12,328 nt of DNA from Bordetella parapertussis (GTDB taxonomy: Bacteria > Pseudomonadota > Gammaproteobacteria > Burkholderiales > SG8-41). The stretch covers positions 1 through 12,328 of the forward strand of contig CAMBCD010000046.1 of NCBI GenBank assembly GCA_945863085.1, given 5' to 3'. This document shows positions 7,242-12,328 of this stretch, in pieces; the stretch's first letter is position 1, and the number at the start of each line of letters is the position of its first letter. Under the pieces are notes generated by a model, which saw only the letters and a list, made by a program, of their open reading frames with translations, did not search any database and was not told the DNA's origin. Made by a program: the position numbers and the translations under genes.

Positions 7242-8210
7242 CTACTTATTAACCAATCCCGATTCCTTGACCAGCTTGCCCCATTTCACGATTTCGGCCT
7301 GCAGATGGCGGGTGAATTCCTGCGGCGTGGTGGTGGCCAGTTCCGCGCCCTGTACTGCTGCGCGCTCCTTGACTTCAGCGAGTGCTGCGACACGCTGCAT
7401 TTCGCCGTTGAGTTTTTTTATGATCGCAGGCGGTGTGCCGGCCGGCGCCATCACGCCATTCCAGGCACTGACATCAAAACCGGGCAGGCCGGCTTCGGCC
7501 ACGGTGGGCACATTGGGCAATGCGCCGGAACGTTTGGCCGAACCGACGGCAATGGCACGCGCACGATTGTTTTTGACCATGGGCAGCGCCGCAGGCACGG
7601 TGGCAAAGGTCATCTGGGTTTCACCGCCGGTGACCGAAATCAGCTGCGCGCCGGTGCCCTTGTACGGCACATGCACGATGTCGATGTTGGCCATGGTTTT
7701 GAACAAGGCGCCGGCCAGGTGCGCACTCGCGCCGGTGGTGCCCGCCGCGTAATTGACCTTGCCCGGATTGGCCTTGGCGTAGGCAATCAGTTCCTTGACG
7801 CTTTTGACCGGCAGGTTGTTGTTGACCAGCAGCACGCCGGGAAATAATGCAAACAGGCTGATCCGCTCAAAACTCTTGATGGTGTCGTACGGCAGTTTTT
7901 TGTGCAGGCTGGGCACCACCGAAAAACTGGTGTGGGTATAAAGCACCGTATGGCCGTCGGGTACCGACTGCGACACGATTTCCGCGGAAATGATGCCGCC
8001 GCCGCCGGGCCGGTTGTCGATCACCACCTGCTGGCCGAGGCCTTCGCCCATGTACTGCGCCAGCATGCGCGACATGATGTCGGTGGTACCTCCCGGCGCC
8101 GAGATGACCACCATGCGGATGGGTCGGTCGGGGTAGGCGGCAGCCGGCACTGCGATGCCCGCCGCGAGGGCGCAGGCAATGACGCACGCTGAATGCAAGG
8201 GCTTGAACAT
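7242..8210 (-). CDS. Bug/TctC family tripartite tricarboxylate transporter substrate-binding protein
   Basis: A 322-residue periplasmic solute-binding protein of the Bug (TctC) family, which is greatly expanded in Betaproteobacteria and binds carboxylates and other small metabolites for tripartite tricarboxylate transporters or for sensing. A Sec signal peptide is visible: MFKPLHSA, a hydrophobic core, then VPAAA with likely cleavage after A25. The mature start YPDRPIRMVV and the ligand-loop motif APGGTTDIMSRMLA are diagnostic, followed by QQVVIDNRPGGGG, PDGHTVLY, HVPYKGTGAQL and the C-terminal GLPGFDVSAWNGVMAPAGTP. The start at 8210 is supported by GAGGAG (8220-8225) 9 bases upstream and by the signal peptide; the longer open frame to 8705 is a shadow of purE. 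No TctA or TctB membrane subunit is in the window, so the membrane partner must be encoded elsewhere. The ligand is unknown, but is plausibly the substrate of the downstream enzymes. Confidence 0.94.
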   Translation of the reverse strand: MFKPLHSACVIACALAAGIAVPAAAYPDRPIRMVVISAPGGTTDIMSRMLAQYMGEGLGQQVVIDNRPGGGGIISAEIVSQSVPDGHTVLYTHTSFSVVPSLHKKLPYDTIKSFERISLFALFPGVLLVNNNLPVKSVKELIAYAKANPGKVNYAAGTTGASAHLAGALFKTMANIDIVHVPYKGTGAQLISVTGGETQMTFATVPAALPMVKNNRARAIAVGSAKRSGALPNVPTVAEAGLPGFDVSAWNGVMAPAGTPPAIIKKLNGEMQRVAALAEVKERAAVQGAELATTTPQEFTRHLQAEIVKWGKLVKESGLVNK

Positions 8211-8299
8211 CAGGGTTTTCTCCTCGGATGGGCCGGCGCGGCAAGACCCCGTGCTCTGGCTGATGCGGAACGGATGAATAGTGTCACGCGGGTCGGCCG

Positions 8300-8308
8300 A
8301 TTCTAGCA
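8300..8308 (-). promoter_or_regulatory. Possible extended -10 element for the minus-strand catabolic cluster
   Basis: On the minus strand the bases read TGCTAGAAT, an extended -10 form (TGn followed by TAGAAT, one mismatch to TATAAT). No recognisable -35 lies 16-18 bases upstream. Transcription would begin roughly 80-85 bases before the Bug start codon. This is a motif match only. Confidence 0.3.
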
Positions 8309-8375
8309 GCCCTTTTGTGCGCTCGTGCTCAGGTGTCCGTACTGTAAAATATGACTTTAAGGCGGCTAGAGAAGC

Positions 8376-8382
8376 AAAGGGG
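8376..8382 (+). promoter_or_regulatory. purE: Ribosome binding site deciding the purE start
   Basis: AAAGGGG lies 8 bases before the GTG at 8391 but overlaps the alternative GTG at 8382. The spacing therefore favours 8391, which also gives the short N-terminus ([12 protein letters not shown]) usual for PurE. Confidence 0.5.
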
Positions 8383-8390
8383 TGGCGCAA

Positions 8391-8885
8391 GTGAAAAAAC
8401 CGCTGGTCGGCGTGGTCATGGGCAGTCAGAGCGACTGGGACGTGATGCAGCATGCCGTCAATACCTTGAAACAATTCGGCGTGCCCTGCGAAGCCCGCGT
8501 GGTTTCCGCACACCGCACGCCCGATGCCCTGTACGTGTATGCCGAACAAGCCGCCGCGCGCGGCCTGCAGTGCATCATCGCCGGCGCCGGCGGCTCGGCC
8601 CATCTGCCGGGCATGCTCGCCGCCAAGACCATCGTGCCCGTCCTCGGCGTACCGGTCACCACGCGCAGCCTGCAGGGCCTCGATTCGCTGCTGTCCATCG
8701 TGCAAATGCCCAAGGGCGTGCCGGTCGCCACCTTCGCCATCGGTGAAGCGGGCGCCGCCAACGCCGGGCTGTTCGCGGTGGAGATGCTGGCGCGGAGTGA
8801 TGCCAAGCTCGCGAAAAAAATCACTGCCTTCCGCAAAAAACTGACCGCGACCGTGCGCGCGATGAAACTGCCGGTCAAAAAATGA
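8391..8885 (+). CDS. purE: 5-(carboxyamino)imidazole ribonucleotide mutase, PurE
   Basis: PurE class I converts N5-CAIR, made by PurK, into CAIR in de novo purine synthesis; it is a cytosolic octamer. With the GTG start at 8391 it has 164 residues, the usual length. Key motifs are present: GSQSDWDVM (11-19), containing the substrate-binding Ser and Asp; SAHRTP with H41; and [12 protein letters not shown] (64-75) with H71, followed by PVLGVPV and [17 protein letters not shown]. An in-frame GTG at 8382 would add three residues but sits on top of the Shine-Dalgarno. The lysine-rich C-terminus (PVKK) is followed 14 bases after the stop by a repeat element that separates it from purK. The neighbours purK and purC confirm the assignment. 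The presence of purK indicates the mutase rather than the vertebrate-type carboxylase reaction. Confidence 0.97.
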   Translation: MKKPLVGVVMGSQSDWDVMQHAVNTLKQFGVPCEARVVSAHRTPDALYVYAEQAAARGLQCIIAGAGGSAHLPGMLAAKTIVPVLGVPVTTRSLQGLDSLLSIVQMPKGVPVATFAIGEAGAANAGLFAVEMLARSDAKLAKKITAFRKKLTATVRAMKLPVKK

Positions 8886-8899
8886 TTTTTTCCTCCAGT

Positions 8900-9047
8900 C
8901 GTCATTCCGGCGAAAGCCGGAATCCAGGGGTTCTGATGGCGGTGGGTTGCCCCCATCCTACCTTCCCCCACAAGTGGGGGAAGGGGATACCGGCTCGCCC
9001 CCCAAGGGGACTTCCTTCGGGGCGCGCTGTGCTTGGCCGGAATGACG
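8900..9047. repeat. Hairpin-rich repeat element with 12-bp terminal inverted repeats, between purE and purK
   Basis: This fills most of the 202-base purE-purK gap. Its ends are perfect inverted repeats, CGTCATTCCGGC (8900-8911) and its complement (9036-9047). At the left end ATTCCGGC-GAAA-GCCGGAAT (8904-8923) is a perfect 8-bp stem with a GNRA-type tetraloop. In the middle CCTTCCCCCAC / GTGGGGGAAGG (8961-8984) is another strong stem. A third GC-rich segment holds GCCCCCC and GGGGCGC. The same end sequence starts again at 12308. Repeats of the CGTCATTCC-GGCGAAAGCC type are widespread in proteobacterial genomes, as dispersed non-coding elements. No target-site duplication was seen and no protein is encoded. 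Confidence 0.85.
8961..8984. other. Strong hairpin inside the purE-purK repeat
   Basis: An 11-base inverted repeat, CCTTCCCCCAC / GTGGGGGAAGG with two bases between, folds into a 10-bp stem with a 4-base loop. ATCC/GGAT outside it could extend the stem past a bulge. There is no T-run after it on either strand, so it is not a classical intrinsic terminator; it could act as an mRNA-stability or processing structure. Confidence 0.5.
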
Positions 9048-9087
9048 GATCTGGTTTTATGCGCTTGATCAGTGCGAATACCTTGAA

Positions 9088-10224
9088 ATGATCTTCCCCG
9101 ACGCGATGCTCGGCATGCTGGGCGGCGGCCAGCTCGGCCGCATGTTCACGCTGGCCGCGCACAGCATGGGTTACCGCGTCACCGTGCTCGATCCGGATCC
9201 GCTGAGCCCCGCGGGCGCCATTGCCGATGTGCACCTCAAAGCCGCCTACCAGGATCGCGAAGCCCTGCAGCAGCTCGCCGATACCTGCGCCGCTGTCACC
9301 ACCGAATTTGAAAACGTGCCCGCCGAAAGCCTGCGCTGGCTGGCCAGCCATTGCGCGGTGCGGCCTGCGGGGGACGCCGTCGCCATCGCGCAGGACCGCA
9401 TCCGTGAAAAAGCCTTTGTGCGCTCCTGCGGCATTGAAGTCGCGCCCTATGCCGTCATTGAAAACATCACCGACATCGACGGCGCCGATGCCAAACTCTT
9501 TCCGGGCATCCTCAAACGCGCGCGTTTCGGTTACGACGGCAAGGGCCAGGCCCGTGTCGCCAATGCCGCCGAGGCGCGCAAGGCCTTCAAGGACATGGGT
9601 GCGGAATCCTGTGTGCTGGAACAGCAGATTGCACTCAAATGCGAAATCTCCGCAGTGGTCGCGCGTGGTGCCGACGGCATCGGCCGCGGTTTCCCGGTGG
9701 CGGAGAACCGGCACCGCATGGGCATCCTCGATGTCAGCATCGTGCCGGCACGTGTCGCACCCGAACTCGCACAACGCGCAACCGACTGGGCGCTGAAAAT
9801 CGCGGAAAAACTCGATTACTGCGGTGTGCTCGCGGTGGAATTTTTTGTCAGCGAATCCGGCGCCTTGCTGGTCAATGAAATGGCGCCGCGCCCGCACAAC
9901 AGCGGGCATTACACGCTCGATGCCTGCGCCACCTCGCAGTTCGAACAGCAGGTGCGCACGTTATGCGGCCTGACGCTGGGCGATACGCGTTTGCTGGCCC
10001 CCGTGGTGATGGTGAACCTGCTGGGTGAAGCCTGGCAGCGCGGCCAGCCGCAGTGGGAACGCGTGTTCAATGTGCCGGAAGCCAAGCTGCATCTCTACGG
10101 CAAACACGAAGCCCGCGACGGCCGCAAGATGGGCCATTACACGATGCTCGGCGCGACCGCCGACGCAGCATTGCAAAAAGCCCTGATCGTACGCAGCGCC
10201 TTGTACCCCGAATGGAAAGACTAG
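9088..10224 (+). CDS. purK: N5-carboxyaminoimidazole ribonucleotide synthase, PurK
   Basis: PurK uses ATP and bicarbonate to carboxylate AIR to N5-CAIR, the substrate of PurE. The protein has 378 residues, normal for this ATP-grasp enzyme. Visible motifs are the N-terminal MLGGGQLGRM (10-19), TTEFENVP (71-78), an ATP-grasp core with LKRARFGYDGKGQ (142-154) and LEQQIALKCEISAVVAR, EFFVSESG, and the active-site segment NEMAPRPHNSGHYT (263-276). The ATG at 9088 is the only plausible start, because an in-frame TGA (9043-9045) lies inside the preceding repeat and no other start codon occurs in between. No Shine-Dalgarno is recognisable before it, which is odd for a gene in an operon and may follow from the repeat in front of it. 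It is followed 15 bases later by purC. Confidence 0.97.
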   Translation: MIFPDAMLGMLGGGQLGRMFTLAAHSMGYRVTVLDPDPLSPAGAIADVHLKAAYQDREALQQLADTCAAVTTEFENVPAESLRWLASHCAVRPAGDAVAIAQDRIREKAFVRSCGIEVAPYAVIENITDIDGADAKLFPGILKRARFGYDGKGQARVANAAEARKAFKDMGAESCVLEQQIALKCEISAVVARGADGIGRGFPVAENRHRMGILDVSIVPARVAPELAQRATDWALKIAEKLDYCGVLAVEFFVSESGALLVNEMAPRPHNSGHYTLDACATSQFEQQVRTLCGLTLGDTRLLAPVVMVNLLGEAWQRGQPQWERVFNVPEAKLHLYGKHEARDGRKMGHYTMLGATADAALQKALIVRSALYPEWKD

Positions 10225-10239
10225 AAAGTTAAGCCTGAA

Positions 10240-11127
10240 ATGAGCGACAGCCCGCTGTACCAATCCGACCTGAAAAGCCTGCCCTTCCTGCATAGAGGCA
10301 AGGTGCGCGACCTCTATGCCGTCGGCGATGACAAACTGCTGGTGGTGCAGAGCGACCGGCTGTCGGCCTTCGACGTGATCCTCGACGATCCGATTCCGGG
10401 CAAGGGCCGTGTGCTGACCGAAGTGTCGTACTTCTGGTTCGACAAACTGAAACACATCGTGCCCAACCACCTGACCGGCATTGATCCGGCATCGGTGGTG
10501 GCGCCGGAAGAACGCGCACAGATCGCCGGCCGCGCAATGGTGGTGCACAAATACAAACCGCTGATGGTCGAAGCCGTCGTGCGTGGTTACATCATCGGTT
10601 CAGGCTGGAGCGATTACCAGAAAACCGGCGCGATCTGCGGCATCAAGCTGCCGGCCGGATTGAGACAGGCGGAAAAACTCGCCGAGCCGATCTTCACGCC
10701 GGCCTCCAAAGCCCCCGCCGGCCATCACGACGAAAACATCAGCTACGAGGAAGTTGTCAAAACCATCGGTGCTGCGAACGCCGCCAAGGTCAAAGAACTG
10801 TCGATCAGGCTCTACACCGAAGCCGCAGCCTATGCCGCGACGCGCGGCATCATCATCGCCGATACCAAGTTTGAGTTCGGCACCGATGCCGCCGGCAACA
10901 TCGTGCTGATCGACGAAGCGCTGACGCCGGATTCCTCGCGTTTCTGGCCCGCCGCCGAATACCGCACCGGCATCAGCCCGCCGAGCTTCGACAAACAGTT
11001 CGTCCGCGACTGGCTGGAAACCCAGCCCTGGGGCAAAAAAGCCCCGGCGCCGCGACTGCCTGCCGATGTGCTGGCCAAAACCTCCGCGAAGTACCGCGAA
11101 GCGCAGCGCATGCTGCTCGGAAACTAA
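10240..11127 (+). CDS. purC: Phosphoribosylaminoimidazole-succinocarboxamide synthase, PurC
   Basis: PurC (SAICAR synthetase) joins CAIR and aspartate with ATP, the step after PurE. The protein has 295 residues, the longer form resembling the yeast Ade1 type rather than the roughly 240-residue E. coli type. Motifs in order are [11 protein letters not shown] (16-26), [12 protein letters not shown] (35-46), the glycine segment [13 protein letters not shown] (111-123), GHHDENIS (161-168), [10 protein letters not shown] (205-214) and the metal/ATP-site [12 protein letters not shown] (225-236). The start at 10240 directly precedes the conserved N-terminus. The 15-base gap from purK and the 2-base gap to the next gene indicate one transcript. 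Confidence 0.97.
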   Translation: MSDSPLYQSDLKSLPFLHRGKVRDLYAVGDDKLLVVQSDRLSAFDVILDDPIPGKGRVLTEVSYFWFDKLKHIVPNHLTGIDPASVVAPEERAQIAGRAMVVHKYKPLMVEAVVRGYIIGSGWSDYQKTGAICGIKLPAGLRQAEKLAEPIFTPASKAPAGHHDENISYEEVVKTIGAANAAKVKELSIRLYTEAAAYAATRGIIIADTKFEFGTDAAGNIVLIDEALTPDSSRFWPAAEYRTGISPPSFDKQFVRDWLETQPWGKKAPAPRLPADVLAKTSAKYREAQRMLLGN

Positions 11128-11129
11128 AA

Positions 11130-12305
11130 ATGAAAAACGACGCCGGCAAACTGTTCAACGAAGCGGATGCCAAACCCTCCGCTGACGGCGTGACCACCGG
11201 CATCCTGCCCGACCGCGACATCGCCCGGCTGATCGACGGCGGGCGCATCAGCGCCGAAGGTGGCGTCGATGTGTCCCAGATCCAGCCGGCGAGCCTTGAT
11301 TTGCGCCTCGGCGCCACGGCATGGCGCGTGCGCGCGAGTTTCCTGCCGGGCAAGTCTTCCACCGTGCAGGCGAAAATCGACCGTCTGCAGATGCACAAGA
11401 TCGACCTGAGCAAACCGGTGGTGCTGGAAAAAGGCTGTGTCTACATCGCCGAGCTGATGGAAGAACTGAAGCTGCCCGCCGACATTGCCGGTTATGCCAA
11501 TCCGAAAAGTTCCACCGGACGGCTGGACATATTCACGCGGCTGATCACCGACTGCGGCGCCGAATTCGAAGGTGTCGCTGCCGGTTACAAGGGCAAGCTC
11601 TACGTGGAAATCATGCCGCACACCTTCAGCGTGCTGGCGCAGCAGGGCACGCGACTGAACCAGATCCGTTTTGTCCGCGGCAATCCGCCGCCCTCCGACA
11701 CCAAACTCACCGAACTCGACCAGGCGCTGAAGCTGGTCCATTCCGACAGCGACGGTCCGTTGCCGGCGATGATCAAAAACGGCCTGTGGATTTCGGTGGA
11801 CCTCGAAGGTGACGCCAGCAACGGCGTCATCGGTTACCGCGCCAAACACCACGCGCCCTTGATCGACCTGTCGAAAATCAATCATTACGATCCGCTCGAT
11901 TTCTGGGAGCCGATCGCCCGCAACGCCGAACGCAGCCTGGTGCTGAGCCCCGACGATTTTTATATTCTGGTGTCGCGCGAACGTGTGCGCATCCCCAACA
12001 GCCACGCCGCATCGATGGTGCCCTACGATCCCTCGGTCGGCGAATTCCGCATCCACTACGCCGGCTTTTTCGATCCCGGCTTCGGTTATGGCGCCAACAA
12101 CCTCAAGGGCGCACGTGCGGTGCTCGAAGTGCGCTCACACGACGTACCCTTCATGATCGAACACGGCCAGGACGTCGGCCGCCTGATCTACGAACGCCTG
12201 CTCGGCGAACCGGAAAAAATCTACGGCGTGAACATCGGCTCGAACTATCAATCCCAAGGTTTGAAACTGTCGAAACAGTTCAAACCTCTGGCGATGCCCG
12301 CCTAA
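11130..12305 (+). CDS. dcd: Two-domain 2'-deoxycytidine 5'-triphosphate deaminase family protein
   Basis: A 391-residue protein made of two tandem dUTPase/Dcd-like beta folds, matching the long DCD family seen in proteobacteria rather than the roughly 190-residue E. coli Dcd. It would deaminate dCTP to dUTP, supplying dUMP for thymidylate synthesis. The first half has QIQPASLDLRLG (50-61), PKSSTGR (S127, R131, matching the RSSxxR active-site motif of E. coli Dcd) and KLYVEI with E160 at the position of the catalytic glutamate. The second half has VRIPNSHAASM (286-296), FDPGFG (314-319) and AVLEVRSHD with E333, then GQDVGRLIYERL; it lacks the SSxxR motif. About 25 residues before the first domain resemble no motif I know. 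It begins 2 bases after purC, so it is probably co-transcribed with the purine genes. The family is confident; activity of each half is inferred. Confidence 0.88.
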   Translation: MKNDAGKLFNEADAKPSADGVTTGILPDRDIARLIDGGRISAEGGVDVSQIQPASLDLRLGATAWRVRASFLPGKSSTVQAKIDRLQMHKIDLSKPVVLEKGCVYIAELMEELKLPADIAGYANPKSSTGRLDIFTRLITDCGAEFEGVAAGYKGKLYVEIMPHTFSVLAQQGTRLNQIRFVRGNPPPSDTKLTELDQALKLVHSDSDGPLPAMIKNGLWISVDLEGDASNGVIGYRAKHHAPLIDLSKINHYDPLDFWEPIARNAERSLVLSPDDFYILVSRERVRIPNSHAASMVPYDPSVGEFRIHYAGFFDPGFGYGANNLKGARAVLEVRSHDVPFMIEHGQDVGRLIYERLLGEPEKIYGVNIGSNYQSQGLKLSKQFKPLAMPA

Positions 12306-12307
12306 TT

Positions 12308-12328
12308 CGTCACCCCGGCGAAAGCCGG
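12308..12328. repeat. Second copy (left end) of the CGTCA...GGCGAAAGCC repeat, cut by window edge
   Basis: Three bases after the dcd-family stop codon the sequence CGTCACCCCGGC-GAAA-GCCGG begins. It matches the left end of the element at 8900, with CC in place of TT, and forms at least a 5-bp CCGGC/GCCGG stem with the same GAAA loop (12315-12328). The rest lies outside the window. It may act as a 3' end hairpin of the purine operon, but no T-run can be seen. Confidence 0.75.

Larger units (their letters stand above)
8211..8390. promoter_or_regulatory. Divergent intergenic region between the Bug cluster and purE
   Basis: About 180 bases separating two divergent transcription units, which must hold the promoter for purE and probably the one for the minus-strand cluster. 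On the plus strand the best -10 candidate is TAAAAT (8345-8350), with no good -35 at 16-18 bases. Ribosome binding sites at its two edges are clear: GAGGAG for the Bug gene and AAAGGGG for purE. No 16-base palindrome like the E. coli PurR operator was found by eye, and no riboswitch-like fold was recognised. Confidence 0.4.

Noticed and set aside
8211..8390. PurR operator or purine riboswitch before purE
   Set aside because: No PurR-like palindrome or conserved purine-riboswitch core could be found by eye on the plus strand.
8211..8705. 165-codon N-terminal extension of the Bug protein
   Set aside because: It would run antisense through purE and bury the signal peptide; the start at 8210 has GAGGAG upstream and a clean signal peptide.
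8900..9047. Insertion sequence between purE and purK
   Set aside because: The inverted ends suggest a mobile-type repeat, but there is no transposase frame and no target-site duplication was seen, so it is called a repeat element only.
8902..9909. 335-codon minus-strand open frame
   Set aside because: It is antisense to purK and the repeat; no domain is recognisable.
11124..12056. 310-codon minus-strand open frame
   Set aside because: It is antisense to the dCTP-deaminase-family gene; shadow composition.
8900..12328. CRISPR or tandem array suggested by the repeated CGTCA...GGCGAAAGCC sequence
   Set aside because: Only two copies exist, more than 3 kb apart, with no regular spacers and no cas genes; they are dispersed hairpin repeats.

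Overview
The window looks like chromosomal DNA from a GC-rich betaproteobacterium, probably of the Burkholderiales/Rhodocyclales type or an uncultured relative. The grounds are a Bug/TctC-type periplasmic solute-binding protein, the purE-purK-purC arrangement with a long-form PurC, and a CGTCATTCCGGCGAAAGCCGG-type dispersed hairpin repeat common in such genomes. This placement is inferred from family knowledge; no rRNA or tRNA is present to confirm it.

Left arm (1-8210, all minus strand): seven co-directional genes read from right to left. They are a Bug/TctC solute-binding protein (8210-7242), an SDR-fold protein (7189-6413), a first MmgE/PrpD protein (6416-5007), an SMP-30/gluconolactonase-type lactonase (4983-4081), an acyl-CoA dehydrogenase (3940-2783), a single-chain ADP(NDP)-forming acyl-CoA synthetase (2746-671) and a second MmgE/PrpD protein cut by the window edge (613 to beyond 1). 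Spacings are short: a 4-base ATGA overlap, then 23, 36 and 57 bases. Two gaps are larger: 52 AT-rich bases between the Bug and SDR genes, and 140 bases with GC hairpins before the dehydrogenase. The set looks like a catabolic operon for an unidentified organic acid: capture in the periplasm, redox and lactone chemistry, PrpD-type dehydration or isomerisation, CoA activation and acyl-CoA oxidation. The substrate cannot be read from the sequence.

Right arm (8391-12305, plus strand), divergent from the first: purE, purK and purC, which carry AIR through N5-CAIR and CAIR to SAICAR in de novo purine synthesis, followed 2 bases later by a two-domain dCTP-deaminase-family gene. This is a nucleotide-synthesis operon. 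A 148-bp hairpin-rich repeat bounded by 12-bp inverted repeats sits between purE and purK, and a second copy of its end begins 3 bases after the last stop codon and runs off the window.

Most unusual points: (1) the SDR in the catabolic operon lacks the Asn, Ser and Tyr of the classical catalytic tetrad but keeps the cofactor loop and the Lys; (2) the two PrpD paralogues differ at the active-site loop; (3) the acyl-CoA dehydrogenase has its candidate base glutamate at the isovaleryl/long-chain position; (4) the two halves of the dCTP-deaminase-like protein are asymmetrically degenerate; (5) a repeat element interrupts purE-purK.
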